From NCBI GenBank assembly GCA_905200545.1, contig CAJKKQ010000011.1, positions 1 through 64,000 of the forward strand: DNA of 64,000 bases, written 5' to 3'. The first letter of the stretch is position 1, and every line of letters starts with the position of its first letter. A program made the translations under genes and the position numbers. The notes beneath the pieces were generated by a model. That model saw only the letters and a program-made list of their open reading frames with translations, was not told the origin of the DNA and ran no database searches. This document shows, piece after piece, positions 1 through 8,339 of the stretch. This stretch comes from an uncultured Oscillibacter sp. (GTDB lineage: Bacteria; Bacillota; Clostridia; Oscillospirales; Oscillospiraceae).

Positions 1-172
1 TGAGGGTGATCTTCCGGTTGCCCCGGATCATCAGCTGTTTGCCCAGCTCTTCTTCCAGATCCCGCAGCTGGCGGGAGAGGGTGGGCTGGGTCAGGTGCAG
101 GGATTGGGCCGCCGCCGAGATGTTCTGTTCCCTGGCCACTGCAAGAAAGTATTGCAGTACGCGCAATTCCAT
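1..172 (-). CDS. LysR-family transcriptional regulator (N-terminus, cut by window edge)
   Basis: Only the first 57 codons are present; the rest lies left of base 1. The translation begins MELRVLQYFLAVAREQNIS and continues through a classic winged helix-turn-helix (AAAQSLHLTQPTLSRQLRDL), which is the DNA-binding domain of LysR-type regulators. The effector domain is outside the window. The gene diverges from the acetyltransferase/FMN reductase genes at 315, the usual geometry for a LysR regulator controlling the neighbouring operon, so it probably responds to a substrate of those genes (inference). Family assignment is secure; target and ligand are unknown. Confidence 0.9.
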   Translation of the reverse strand, partial: MELRVLQYFLAVAREQNISAAAQSLHLTQPTLSRQLRDLEEELGKQLMIRGNRKITL

Positions 173-252
173 AAAGTCCACCTCCTGGCTCTTTTATTAT
201 AGCGAAACATAAACATAGATTTCAAGCATGGCTAAGCATTCTTTATAGGTAT

Positions 253-281
253 TTGTTATTAAATCCGGAGGGTGCTAAAAT
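253..281 (+). promoter_or_regulatory. sigma-A-like promoter for the 315-3714 gene row
   Basis: TTGTTA (253-258), a 17-base spacer and TAAAAT (276-281) lie in the LysR/acetyltransferase divergent gap, 33 bases before the first rightward gene. Fair match to consensus; a LysR site would be expected to overlap it but is not clear. Confidence 0.4.
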
Positions 282-314
282 GAATTAGACACAAGAAAGA
301 ATCAGGAGAGTCAG

Positions 315-896
315 ATGAATTTAGAAGCATTTTTGGAACACCTGAACAGTGGGAAACCGGTTCAGGGCGGCAGTGAAGCCCACCGATTCATGCACGGCGT
401 CAGCCAGGAGGCCTTGAGAATCACCGCGGAGATCAACGGCAGCTACCATACGCCGGAGGAGCTGCGCACACTCTTTTCCCAGCTGATCGGCCGACCGGTG
501 GACGAGAGCTTTGCCCTGTTTCCGCCCTTTCACACCGACTGCGGCAAGAACATTCACATTGGAAAAAACGTATTTATCAACATGGGGTGTAAATTCCAGG
601 ATCAGGGAGGCGTTTTCATTGAGGATGGCGTGCTCATCGGCCATAACGTGGTGCTGGCCACGCTGAATCACGCCATGTCTCCCAACCATCGCGGCACCAT
701 GGAGCCCGCCCCTATCCACATCGGAAAGAACGCCTGGATCGGCTCCAATGCCACCATCCTGCCCGGCGTCACCATCGGTGACGGAGCCATCGTGGCAGCT
801 GGTGCCGTGGTGACCCGGGACGTTCCGGAGAACACCATTGTGAGCGGCGTGCCTGCGCGTATTATGCGGCACTTGAGTGAGGAGGAAATGCAATGA
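315..896 (+). CDS. sugar/maltose O-acetyltransferase-like protein (left-handed beta-helix)
   Basis: A 193-residue hexapeptide-repeat acyltransferase of the maltose/galactoside acetyltransferase (LacA/NodL) group, expected to move acetyl from acetyl-CoA to a sugar hydroxyl as a trimer. The N-terminal 60 residues match the Mac-type cap region. Residues 75-180 show hexad repeats (IHIGKNVFINMGC, VLIGHNVVLATLNHAM, IHIGKNAWIGSNATILPG), with the conserved H of LNHAM as the probable catalytic base, ending in VVTRDVPENTIVSGVPAR. Start ATG follows CAGGAG by 8 bases. The stop overlaps the next ATG by 4 bases (ATGA), so the two are translationally coupled. The natural acceptor cannot be told from sequence. 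Confidence 0.88.
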   Translation: MNLEAFLEHLNSGKPVQGGSEAHRFMHGVSQEALRITAEINGSYHTPEELRTLFSQLIGRPVDESFALFPPFHTDCGKNIHIGKNVFINMGCKFQDQGGVFIEDGVLIGHNVVLATLNHAMSPNHRGTMEPAPIHIGKNAWIGSNATILPGVTIGDGAIVAAGAVVTRDVPENTIVSGVPARIMRHLSEEEMQ

Positions 897-1432
897 GCAA
901 GAAGGTTTTGGTAATCTCTACCAGCCCTCGAAAGGGCGGAAACTCTGATACCCTGGCAGATGCATTCGCGCGGGGTGCCCGGGAGGCTGGGAACAGCGTG
1001 GAAAAGGTCACGCTGTATGACAAGACCATCGGGTTCTGCAAGGGGTGCCTCACCTGCCAGAGCACCTGCCGCTGCGTCATCCACGACGATGCGGATGCCA
1101 TTGCCCGGAAGATGCTGACGGCGGACGTCATCGCCTTTGCCACCCCCATCTATTACTACGGGATGAGCGGCCAGATGAAGACCATGCTGGATCGGGCCAA
1201 TCCGCTGTTCCCTGCCGATTACGCCTTTCGGGATATTTACCTGCTGGCGGCTGCGGCGGAGGAGGATGAACACACCGTAGACGGGGCGGTCACCGGATTA
1301 CAGGGATGGATCGACTGCTTTGAAAAGGCCCGCCTGGCGGGAACGGCCTTTGCCGGGGGTGTGACAGCCGTAGGGGAGATCCAGGGCCATCCCGCGCTGG
1401 AGAAGGCCTATGAGATGGGTAAAAACATTTAA
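893..1432 (+). CDS. flavodoxin-fold NAD(P)H-dependent FMN reductase / iron-sulfur flavoprotein family
   Basis: 179 residues. The N-terminus VLVISTSPRKGGNSDTLAD is the FMN phosphate-binding loop of the NADPH-dependent FMN reductase/flavodoxin family. A cysteine set CKGCLTCQSTCRC at about residues 44-56 resembles the 4Fe-4S ligands of archaeal/clostridial iron-sulfur flavoproteins, and TPIYYYGMSGQMKTMLDR is the conserved flavin-contact segment. Expected cytosolic electron transfer between reduced nicotinamide/ferredoxin and a small substrate. It is coupled (4-base overlap) to the upstream acetyltransferase and 13 bases ahead of the hydrolase gene, so it sits in one transcription unit. The physiological partner is unknown. 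Confidence 0.85.
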   Translation: MSKKVLVISTSPRKGGNSDTLADAFARGAREAGNSVEKVTLYDKTIGFCKGCLTCQSTCRCVIHDDADAIARKMLTADVIAFATPIYYYGMSGQMKTMLDRANPLFPADYAFRDIYLLAAAAEEDEHTVDGAVTGLQGWIDCFEKARLAGTAFAGGVTAVGEIQGHPALEKAYEMGKNI

Positions 1433-1445
1433 GGAGGACGAACAT

Positions 1446-2420
1446 ATGCATTCCAAATATAACGGCTACTCTTTCCCGCTGCGGGATACTGTCAAGCGGG
1501 AGAAGGTACGCTTCCACAACCGCTACGGCATTGAACTTTGCGGTGATCTGTATCTGCCTAAGGAATCCGATGGAAAGCTTGCTGCCGTGGCTGTGTCCGG
1601 GCCCTTCGGCGCCGTGAAGGAGCAGTGTTCCGGCCTGTACGCAGAGGAACTGGCTTCCCGGGGCTTTGCCGCCCTGGCCTTTGACCCCTCCTTTATCGGA
1701 GAGAGCGGAGGCGAAGCTCGGAATGTGGCGTCGCCCGATATCAACACTGAGGATTTCTCCGCTGCGGTGGACTTCCTCTCCACCCGGGATTTCGTGGATC
1801 CGGAGAAGGTGGGCATTCTGGGGATCTGCGGCTTCGGCGGTATGGCGCTCAACGCCGCCGCTATGGACACCCGCATTAAGGCAACTGTGGCCTCCACCAT
1901 GTACGATATGACCCGGGTGAACGCCAAGGGCTACTTCGATGCCGCAGACAGCGCCGACGCCCGGTATGAAACGAAAAAAGCCCTCAACGCCCAGCGGACA
2001 GAGGACTACAAGAACGGTACCTATGCCCGCGCCGGCGGTGTGGTGGACCCGCTGCCGGAGGACGCGCCCTTCTTTGTGAAGGATTACTATGACTACTACA
2101 AGACAGAGCGGGGCTATACAGAGCGCTCCCTCAACTCCAACGACGGCTGGAATGTGACCTCGTCCCTGTCCTTCATCAACATGCCTATCCTGCGCTACAC
2201 CAATGAGATCCGCAGCGCCGTACTGGTGATTCACGGGGAAAAGGCCCACTCCTGCTATTTCAGCCGTGATGCCTTTGCGGACATGGTGAAGGACAACCCC
2301 TGCACCGACAACAAGGAACTGCTCATCATTCCCGGGGCTGTTCATACCGACCTCTACGACCGGAAGGACATCATCCCCTTTGACAGAATTGAGCAGTTCT
2401 TCCAGGAGTATTTGAAGTAA
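1446..2420 (+). CDS. alpha/beta hydrolase (dienelactone hydrolase/YcjY-like)
   Basis: 324 residues from ATG 1446, chosen because AAGGAGGA lies 8 bases upstream; an earlier in-frame ATG at 1410 has no site and lies inside the preceding gene. The fold signature is GPFGAVKEQCSGLYAEELAS (oxyanion region), DFLSTRDFVDPEKVGILGICGFGGM (nucleophile elbow G-I-C-G-F-G, so a cysteine rather than serine nucleophile, as in dienelactone hydrolases), and SAVLVIHGEKAHS near the C-terminus, with a late His in PGAVHTDLYD. Belongs to the YcjY-like family of uncharacterised hydrolases often found with flavin reductases. Substrate unknown. Confidence 0.85.
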   Translation: MHSKYNGYSFPLRDTVKREKVRFHNRYGIELCGDLYLPKESDGKLAAVAVSGPFGAVKEQCSGLYAEELASRGFAALAFDPSFIGESGGEARNVASPDINTEDFSAAVDFLSTRDFVDPEKVGILGICGFGGMALNAAAMDTRIKATVASTMYDMTRVNAKGYFDAADSADARYETKKALNAQRTEDYKNGTYARAGGVVDPLPEDAPFFVKDYYDYYKTERGYTERSLNSNDGWNVTSSLSFINMPILRYTNEIRSAVLVIHGEKAHSCYFSRDAFADMVKDNPCTDNKELLIIPGAVHTDLYDRKDIIPFDRIEQFFQEYLK

Positions 2421-2439
2421 GGGACGAAGGAGGGTGCCT

Positions 2440-2946
2440 GTGGTAAAATTATTCTGTATGCTCCTTGCGGCTTTCAGCCTCTCCGCCTGCGGGGGAGGCG
2501 GAGCTCCGGCAGATTCTGACGCATCCCAGGCGGTGATGGCGGAAGAGGAGACTGCCTATCCGCAGCAATCCGCAGAAGAAGAACCCAGTCAGGAGGAATC
2601 TGCTTTGAAGATCACGGTGGGAGACTATGAACTGCTGGCTACCTTTGAAGACAACAGCTCCGCCGAAGAATTCCGGGAGCTGCTTGCCCAGGGGCCGCTG
2701 ACCATTGAGATGGAGGACTACGGCGGCTTTGAGAAGGTGGGCCCCCTGGGTACGGCGCTGACCCGAAACGATACCCAAATCACCACACAGCCCGGGGATG
2801 TGATCCTCTACCAGGGCAACCAGATTACCATTTATTATGGCACCAATTCCTGGAGCTTTACCAGGCTTGCCAGGATCGACGATCCCTCCGGCTTGCAGGA
2901 AAAGCTGGGGGACGGAACTGTTTCCGTTACGTTTTCTCTGAAATAG
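2440..2946 (+). CDS. lipoprotein with cyclophilin-like fold
   Basis: 168 residues from GTG 2440 (VKLFCMLLAAFSLSAC), 6 bases after AAGGAGG; a GTG two codons earlier is possible. The lipobox LSAC gives a lipid-modified Cys17 followed by an acidic linker, so the protein is anchored outside the cytoplasmic membrane. The C-terminal ~115 residues match the small cyclophilin-like fold (PF18050): ITVGDYELLATFEDN, a central MEDYGGFEKVGPLG, and ITIYYGTNSWSFTRLARID. Members are often annotated as cyclophilin-like without shown prolyl isomerase activity. Lies in the same gene row as the redox enzymes; role unknown. Confidence 0.82.
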   Translation: MVKLFCMLLAAFSLSACGGGGAPADSDASQAVMAEEETAYPQQSAEEEPSQEESALKITVGDYELLATFEDNSSAEEFRELLAQGPLTIEMEDYGGFEKVGPLGTALTRNDTQITTQPGDVILYQGNQITIYYGTNSWSFTRLARIDDPSGLQEKLGDGTVSVTFSLK

Positions 2947-2958
2947 GAGGTATTGCAT

Positions 2959-3714
2959 ATGGCAGTAAAACAGACGGCGGGCCGAGAGGCCCTGGGGGAG
3001 TTTGCCCCCAAATTTGCCCAGCTGAATGATGATGTGCTCTTTGGGGAGGTCTGGAGCCGGGAGGACAAGCTCTCCCTCCGGGACCGATCTCTCGTTACAG
3101 TGGTGGCTCTGATGTCCCAGGGCCTGGTGGACAGCTCCTTCCAGTACCACCTCTCCACCGCCAGACAAAACGGCATCACCCGGCAGGAGATTGCGGAGAT
3201 CTTGACCCACGCGGCCTTTTATGCCGGCTGGCCCAAGGCCTGGGCAGCTTTCCGCATGGCCAAGGAGGTCTGGTCTGACGATGTCCCCGGTGACGACGGC
3301 AAGGCACAGCATCAAAAAGAAATGGTATTTCCCATCGGGGCGCCCAACGACGGCTTTGCCCGGTATTTCGTGGGCCGAAGCTATCTGCAGCCCCTTTCTA
3401 CCAGCCAGGTGGGAGTGTATAATGTGACCTTTGAGCCGGGCTGCCGCAACAACTGGCACATCCACCACGCGGACAAGGGCGGAGGGCAGATCCTGGTCTG
3501 TGTAGCCGGCCGGGGCTGGTATCAGGAGTGGGGCCAGGAGGCCCGGGAACTGCATCCGGGGGATGTGGTCAACATCCCGCCGGAGGTGAAGCACTGGCAC
3601 GGTGCCGCCTGTGACAGCTGGTTCTCCCATCTGGCCCTGGAAGTGCCTGGCGAGAATTGTTCCAACGAGTGGCTGGAGGCTGTGTCCGACGAGGCATACG
3701 GCAAGCTGGGCTGA
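2959..3714 (+). CDS. carboxymuconolactone decarboxylase-like / cupin fusion
   Basis: 251 residues from ATG 2959, 8 bases after AGGAGG. Residues 1-115 are an AhpD/CMD-like all-helical domain (LSLRDRSLVTVVALMSQG, then HLSTARQNGITRQEIAEIL), and residues 130-240 are a cupin with metal-ligand histidines in NNWHIHHADKG and HWHG. Such CMD-cupin fusions are common in anaerobes next to aldo-keto reductases and flavin proteins; they are thought to act in detoxification or small-molecule isomerisation, but the reaction is not established. The typical CMD CxxC pair is not visible, arguing against peroxidase activity. Last gene of the row; a perfect hairpin follows 13 bases after the stop. Confidence 0.85.
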   Translation: MAVKQTAGREALGEFAPKFAQLNDDVLFGEVWSREDKLSLRDRSLVTVVALMSQGLVDSSFQYHLSTARQNGITRQEIAEILTHAAFYAGWPKAWAAFRMAKEVWSDDVPGDDGKAQHQKEMVFPIGAPNDGFARYFVGRSYLQPLSTSQVGVYNVTFEPGCRNNWHIHHADKGGGQILVCVAGRGWYQEWGQEARELHPGDVVNIPPEVKHWHGAACDSWFSHLALEVPGENCSNEWLEAVSDEAYGKLG

Positions 3715-3727
3715 GATTCATCAAAAC

Positions 3728-3762
3728 GAGAGCTCCTGTCAGGCCACCTGACAGGAGCTCTC
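3728..3762 (+). terminator. perfect 16-bp hairpin after the CMD-cupin gene
   Basis: Arms 3728-3743 and 3747-3762 (GAGAGCTCCTGTCAGG and its complement) with a 3-base loop. The T-tract on the plus side is poor (TCAAATTT), so termination strength is uncertain. Confidence 0.6.
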
Positions 3763-3933
3763 AAATTTATGGGAGGACCGGCCTTTTTTACAATGGCCTT
3801 CGAAAAGAAGACCGGGGATTTTGCCCGCAGCACTCCCATCAGATCCAGGGGAAGCGATGGAGGTGCAGCTGCATGGGATGAGGGACGGCTTCCATCTGTG
3901 GGTTGGGTAATCGGAGATCCAAAAAGACGCCGC

Positions 3934-3962
3934 TTGTAAGGGCACAGCGGATGGGGTACAAT
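3934..3962 (+). promoter_or_regulatory. promoter of the AmmeMemoRadiSam operon
   Basis: TTGTAA (3934-3939), 17-base spacer, TACAAT (3957-3962), 54 bases before the ATG at 4017. The stretch 3763-3933 has no supported gene. Confidence 0.5.
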
Positions 3963-4016
3963 CAGTTGTAACAAAGTATGATTTCGCAGCCATACCGGAG
4001 AAAGGAGCGTTCCCAT

Positions 4017-5405
4017 ATGCCGATGCTTGGTGCAATTCTGACCCCACATCCGCCGGTGCTGCTGCCTGAGGTGGGCAGGGGGCAGGAACAGGAGATTCAT
4101 GCCACCGACAGTGCCATGCGTACCGCAGCGGAGCAGGTGGCCCGGTGGGATCCCGATGTGCTCATCGTGGCCTCGCCCCACACGATTATGTACGGGGACT
4201 ATTTTCATATTGCCCCCGGCCGCGGAGCGGTAGGCGATATGTCGGCCTTCGGCGCGCCTCAGGTACGCATCCAGGTGCAGTACGATGTTCCGCTGCGGGA
4301 TGAGATCGTGAGCCGGGCTCAGGCTGCAGGGCTGAGGGCCGGTACGCTCGGCCAGCGAGACCCGGCTCTCGATCACGGTGTTCTGATCCCCCTCTATTTC
4401 CTGCGCAAAGCGGGGGTGGAGTGCCCCATCGTGCGCATGGGATTGTCCGGCTTTTCTCCGCTGGAGCATTACCGGTTGGGCCGGTGTGTGGCCGAAGCCG
4501 CAGAGGCTTTGGGACGCCGGGCTGTGTTCGTGGCCAGCGGTGACCTGTCCCATAAACTGAAAGAAAACGGCCCCTACGGTCTTGCGCCGGAAGGCCCGGT
4601 ATTCGATGAGGCGGTAACAAAGGCCATGGCTTCCGGCGATTTCCTGCAGTTTCTCACGATGGATCCGTCCCTTTGTGAGCGGGCGGCGGAGTGCGGCCTG
4701 CGCTCCTTCCAGATGATGGCGGGGGCACTGGACGATTTGGCTGTGGAGCCTCGGCTCCTGAGCCACGAAGGTACCTTCGGCGTGGGCTATGCAGTGGCCT
4801 TGTTCCCAGTTACAGGTAAGGATGAAAACCGCCGATTTGCTGCTGCCTGTGAGCAGGCCCAGCGGGCCCGGATGGAGGCGCGCCGGGCCAGAGAGGATCC
4901 CTGGGTACGTCTGGCCCGGCTGTCTCTGGAGACCTATGTGCGTACCCGCCGGAGGCTGGAATCCCTGCCGGATGACTTGCCTCAGGAGCTGACCGGACAG
5001 ACGGCGGGGGCCTTTGTGTCATTGCACGTCAGCGGACGGCTGCGGGGCTGCATCGGAACCATTGCCCCCACTCAGGTGAATGTGGCTCGGGAGATCATGG
5101 AGAACGCCGTCTCCGCCGGTACACGGGATCCCCGCTTCCCGCCTGTTCAGGTCGGCGAACTGGATGAACTGGAGTACAGCGTGGATGTGCTGGGAGAGCC
5201 CGAACGGGTGGATTCCCCCGCTCAGCTGGATCCCAAGAAGTACGGCGTCATCGTCAGCTGCGGACAGCGGCGGGGACTGCTGCTGCCGGATCTGGAGGGT
5301 GTGGATACAGTGGAGCAGCAGATCGATATTGCCCGGCAGAAAGGCGGCATCCAGGCGGCAGAGCCCTATACCCTCCAGCGGTTCCGGGTGGTGCGACATC
5401 TATGA
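4017..5405 (+). CDS. AmmeMemoRadiSam system proteins B and A fused (Memo-like + AMMECR1)
   Basis: 462 residues. ATG 4017 is chosen (MPMLGAILTPHPPVLLPEVG) with GGAGAAAGGAG upstream; the in-frame ATG at 3978 has no site. Residues 1-270 form a Memo/LigB-type class III dioxygenase-like domain: TPHPPVLLPE, VIVASPHTIMYGDYFHI, DHGVLIPLYFL, and VFVASGDLSHKL carry the metal-ligand histidines. Residues 290-462 form an AMMECR1 domain: GAFVSLHVSGRLRGCIGT and GTRDPRFPPV are signature blocks. In many prokaryotes these are separate proteins A and B that travel with a radical SAM enzyme. Here they are one polypeptide overlapping that enzyme's gene by 4 bases. The system's substrate is unknown. Confidence 0.92.
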   Translation: MPMLGAILTPHPPVLLPEVGRGQEQEIHATDSAMRTAAEQVARWDPDVLIVASPHTIMYGDYFHIAPGRGAVGDMSAFGAPQVRIQVQYDVPLRDEIVSRAQAAGLRAGTLGQRDPALDHGVLIPLYFLRKAGVECPIVRMGLSGFSPLEHYRLGRCVAEAAEALGRRAVFVASGDLSHKLKENGPYGLAPEGPVFDEAVTKAMASGDFLQFLTMDPSLCERAAECGLRSFQMMAGALDDLAVEPRLLSHEGTFGVGYAVALFPVTGKDENRRFAAACEQAQRARMEARRAREDPWVRLARLSLETYVRTRRRLESLPDDLPQELTGQTAGAFVSLHVSGRLRGCIGTIAPTQVNVAREIMENAVSAGTRDPRFPPVQVGELDELEYSVDVLGEPERVDSPAQLDPKKYGVIVSCGQRRGLLLPDLEGVDTVEQQIDIARQKGGIQAAEPYTLQRFRVVRHL

Positions 5406-6226
5406 GAATCACATGTGAACTCTGCTTTCACCGCTGCCGGCTGGAGGAGGGGCAGACCGGACTTTGCCGGGCCCGGGCCAACCGGGGCGGGCAGATCATT
5501 TCCCTTAACTACGGGAAATTGACCGCACTGGCGCTGGATCCCATTGAGAAGAAACCCCTGCGCCGGTTCCATCCCGGCAGTATGGTGCTGTCAGTGGGCA
5601 GCTTCGGCTGCAATCTGCACTGTCCCTTCTGCCAGAACGCGCAGATCGCCGCGGCAGGGGAGGAATTCCCCACGCGGGATTGCTCGCCGGAAGCGCTGGT
5701 GGACGAGGCATTGCGCTTGCGCAGCCGAGGCAACATCGGTGTGGCCTATACCTATAATGAGCCCCTGGTGGGCTATGAGTATGTGCGCCGCTGTGCGGTG
5801 CTCGTCCATGAGGCCGGAATGTGCAATGTGCTGGTGACCAACGGCACCATCCGGGAGAAGCCGTGGCAGGCCCTGCTGCCGTTGATGGACGCGGTGAACA
5901 TCGACTTGAAAGGCTTCACCCAGGATTGGTACCGCAAATTGGGCGGCGACCTGGAGACGGTCAAGCGTTCCATTGTTCTCGCTGCCGGCTGCTGCCATGT
6001 GGAGGTCACCACGCTGATCGTGCCGGGAGAGAATGACAGCGAGAGGGAAATGCGGGCCCTGTCCGGTTGGCTTGCCTCAGTGGGCACGGACATCCCGCTG
6101 CACGTTACCCGCTTTTTCCCCCGTCACCACATGACGGACCGGCCGCCTACGCCGGTGGAGGCCGTCTATCGCCTGGCCGAGGTGGCCAGGGAAAACCTGC
6201 GGTATGTGTATACAGGCAACTGCTGA
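5402..6226 (+). CDS. amrS: AmmeMemoRadiSam system radical SAM enzyme
   Basis: 274 residues. C70-x3-C74-x2-C77 (GCNLHCPFCQN) binds the radical SAM 4Fe-4S cluster; an N-terminal set CELCFHRC plus LCRARAN is also typical of AmrS-type/PflA-like enzymes. Conserved YTYNEPLVGYEY and NIDLKGFTQDWYR blocks match the family. The 4-base ATGA overlap with the Memo-AMMECR1 fusion shows coupled synthesis and makes functional partnership near certain. Family knowledge: radical SAM chemistry on an unidentified substrate, with protein B possibly supplying metal or oxygenase-like chemistry. Confidence 0.93.
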   Translation: MRITCELCFHRCRLEEGQTGLCRARANRGGQIISLNYGKLTALALDPIEKKPLRRFHPGSMVLSVGSFGCNLHCPFCQNAQIAAAGEEFPTRDCSPEALVDEALRLRSRGNIGVAYTYNEPLVGYEYVRRCAVLVHEAGMCNVLVTNGTIREKPWQALLPLMDAVNIDLKGFTQDWYRKLGGDLETVKRSIVLAAGCCHVEVTTLIVPGENDSEREMRALSGWLASVGTDIPLHVTRFFPRHHMTDRPPTPVEAVYRLAEVARENLRYVYTGNC

Positions 6227-6252
6227 AACGAATCAAACAGGAGGGATCTTTC

Positions 6253-6813
6253 ATGCGTAAAAATTTTGGAGCAAAACCCTGGATCTATCCCCAGCCGGTG
6301 CTGATCATCGCCACCTACGGAGCCGACGGTACGCCTGACGCCATGAACGCGGCCTGGGGCGGCATCAGTGACGATCAGGAGCTGTCCATGTGCATCAGCG
6401 CCGAGCACAAGACCACCGCCAACATCTTGGCGCGCAAGGCATTTACCGTCAGCATGGCCACGGCGGATCAGATGGCGGCCTGCGACTATGTAGGCATCGA
6501 ATCCGGCAATCAGGTGGCCAACAAGCTGGAAAAAGCGGGCTGGCACACTGCCCCGTCGGAATTTGTGGACGCGCCCCTCATTGACGAGCTGCCCATGGCG
6601 GTGGAGTGCCGCCTGGTGAGCTACGACCCGGAGAGCTGCCGCCTGGTGGGTGAGATCGTCAACATCAGCGCCGACGAGTCGGTGCTGGGCGAGGATGGAA
6701 GGATCGACCCGGACAAGCTCCGGCCCATTACGTTCGATCCCATTCACAATGCTTACCGGATCTTGGGCGAGAAGGTGGGCAATGCCTTCCGGGATGGGGC
6801 AAAGCTGAAATAA
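6253..6813 (+). CDS. flavin reductase family protein (flavoredoxin-like)
   Basis: 186 residues from ATG 6253, 7 bases after AGGAGGG. The sequence MRKNFGAKPWIYPQPVLIIA followed by TPDAMNAAWGG is the FMN-binding split-barrel of flavin reductase/flavoredoxin proteins, with VSMATADQMAACDYVG and ECRLV/EIVNI blocks. Cytosolic FMN carrier or reductase. It lies 26 bases after amrS and so may be co-transcribed. The electron partner is not evident. Confidence 0.88.
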   Translation: MRKNFGAKPWIYPQPVLIIATYGADGTPDAMNAAWGGISDDQELSMCISAEHKTTANILARKAFTVSMATADQMAACDYVGIESGNQVANKLEKAGWHTAPSEFVDAPLIDELPMAVECRLVSYDPESCRLVGEIVNISADESVLGEDGRIDPDKLRPITFDPIHNAYRILGEKVGNAFRDGAKLK

Positions 6814-6836
6814 GCGGTTCGGAATCTGCAAAAAAG

Positions 6837-6875
6837 CCGGACGGATATTCTCGGGATTCGAGGATATCCGTCCGG
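6837..6875 (-). terminator. terminator between convergent genes, strongest for the minus strand
   Basis: 16-base arms 6837-6852 and 6860-6875 (CCGGACGGATATTCTC type, one mismatch). Read on the minus strand the stem is followed by CTTTTTTGC, a proper U-tract, so it ends the PPOX-fold gene; on the plus strand it can stop transcription from the flavin reductase gene. Confidence 0.8.
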
Positions 6876-6881
6876 TATGAT

Positions 6882-7418
6882 TTATGTTTCGTCCAGAATC
6901 AGCGTTTGCCGGGGCCCGCAGCCCAACTCCTTGAAATCGGAGAACAGGCAGTCCATGCGCGTCGGGTGCACGCAGATCAAATGCATGGGGCTGCTGAGCT
7001 TTTGTAAGGCCGAGAGTGGGATCTTCCTGAATGCCGCATGGGCGTTATAGGAATCGCTGAAGGGCTCCACCAGCTCTGCCTTTCCCATGACCTGGATCCC
7101 GTGAAGCTTGCCGAAGCCCTCATATTTGTCGTAGATGGCAAGGCAGACATTGGTATTTTCCGCCAGGCCGATGAACTTTTTGCCACCCTCGGAAAACATC
7201 CAGAAGCAGCCGTCGTGGTAGCTGTACTCAATGGGGGTGCAGCGCACGTAGTCCCCGGTTCCGGTGGCCAAAGCACAGGTGTTGTTGGCCGAAATATAGT
7301 TCTCTGCCATAGCTTGTAGCCTGGTTCTGTCCAGCTTGACGCTGCCTGCGTCCTTTTCATCCCAGTAACGGGCCGCCGCCTGGAGGGCTTCGTCGGTATA
7401 ATAGGGTTTCTCAGACAT
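6882..7418 (-). CDS. pyridoxamine 5'-phosphate oxidase-fold family protein
   Basis: 178 residues starting MSEKPYYTDEALQAAARYWD, with GGAGGCGAAGG ahead of the ATG. The core ISANNTCALATGTGDYVRCTPIEYSYHDGCFW is split into the usual PPOX beta-barrel strands (small-residue strand, then the P-I-x-Y turn). This family binds FMN or F420 and includes nitroreductase-like and antibiotic-inactivating members. Monocistronic, with its own consensus-like promoter and terminator. The substrate is unknown. Confidence 0.85.
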   Translation of the reverse strand: MSEKPYYTDEALQAAARYWDEKDAGSVKLDRTRLQAMAENYISANNTCALATGTGDYVRCTPIEYSYHDGCFWMFSEGGKKFIGLAENTNVCLAIYDKYEGFGKLHGIQVMGKAELVEPFSDSYNAHAAFRKIPLSALQKLSSPMHLICVHPTRMDCLFSDFKELGCGPRQTLILDET

Positions 7419-7445
7419 TGGTTCCTTCGCCTCCTTAACAATTCC

Positions 7446-7474
7446 ATTGTACGCTTCGTGAAGCCCGATATCAA
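7446..7474 (-). promoter_or_regulatory. promoter of the PPOX-fold gene
   Basis: On the minus strand TTGATA, 17-base spacer, TACAAT (plus 7469-7474 and 7446-7451), 28 bases upstream of the start. Confidence 0.55.
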
Positions 7475-7488
7475 CGCGGGGAAGAACA

Positions 7489-7517
7489 TTGTTTTTCCGC
7501 GGATCCGGAATTATAAT
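7489..7517 (+). promoter_or_regulatory. promoter of the membrane protein gene at 7548
   Basis: TTGTTT (7489-7494), 17-base spacer, perfect TATAAT (7512-7517), 30 bases before the ATG. It is divergent from the PPOX promoter. Confidence 0.6.
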
Positions 7518-7547
7518 AAAAACAGGCTGCAGGAGAGAAGGGGATAT

Positions 7548-8318
7548 ATGGCACTGAAAAAGGTTTGGATGTCGCCGGGTACCGGAAACTATCTGCTCCA
7601 TGTTCTGGGCGGGAGCCTTGGCATCGTGCTGCTGGCGATGCTGCTTGTTGTGGCGGGAACAGTTCTGTCCTTTTCCATGCACTGGTCCCGGGAAGTCTCC
7701 GCTCTGGTACTCTGCTGCGGTGTCACTGCGCTGACCGCAGTCCTGGCCCTGGGGCTGCGGCGCAAAGCTGTAAAAGAGGTCACACTCTTTTTTCTCACGG
7801 AAGATGATAGGCTGTTTGGCCTGGATACCCGTCGCCTCTCCCACTACGGGCACAGCGTGCTGGGCTATGTGGCCGGAACCATCGAGACGCAGAAGCTCCT
7901 GAACCGCCTGGTACAGATGCCCCATGTGCCCACCGGGGCGGATGAGATTCTAAAAGTGGAGCATGTCAAGGAGAACCGCTCCCACTATGCTGTCTCCTGC
8001 TGGGTGCGGCACCCCAACCGGAATGTGATCCGGCGGCCCTACTTCATCGTCAGGGGTTGCCCGGAAGAAGATCTGCTGCTCCGGGAGCTGGAGCGTCGGC
8101 AAACCTGGGAATCCGCCCTGGAACCTGCCGAAAACCGGAATCCCCGTTTCATCCTGGTCAGCGTTTTGACGTTGGTGGGCTTTGGGGGATTGTGCATATT
8201 GAGCCACCCGGTGGTGGCCAGGCTGCCCCGGAGCCTCTATTTTCCCTGCCTTGCAGGGGTATGGATTTCCTGTTTTTTCGTTGCCTATTTGATTGTCCGG
8301 CAGAGCCGGGGACAGTAA
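7548..8318 (+). CDS. four-helix membrane protein of unknown function
   Basis: 256 residues from ATG 7548 (GGAGAGAAGGGG upstream). Two N-terminal membrane segments (around 20-45, LGIVLLAMLLVVAGTVL, and 52-72), a soluble middle of about 120 residues, and two C-terminal membrane segments (FILVSVLTLVGFGGLCIL and CLAGVWISCFFVAYLIV). I do not recognise the family. The soluble loop lacks obvious catalytic motifs. It precedes the disrupted gene at 8340 by 21 bases, so they may form an operon. Confidence 0.75.
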   Translation: MALKKVWMSPGTGNYLLHVLGGSLGIVLLAMLLVVAGTVLSFSMHWSREVSALVLCCGVTALTAVLALGLRRKAVKEVTLFFLTEDDRLFGLDTRRLSHYGHSVLGYVAGTIETQKLLNRLVQMPHVPTGADEILKVEHVKENRSHYAVSCWVRHPNRNVIRRPYFIVRGCPEEDLLLRELERRQTWESALEPAENRNPRFILVSVLTLVGFGGLCILSHPVVARLPRSLYFPCLAGVWISCFFVAYLIVRQSRGQ

Positions 8319-8339
8319 GCAAGGGGGGCGGAAAGTTTC

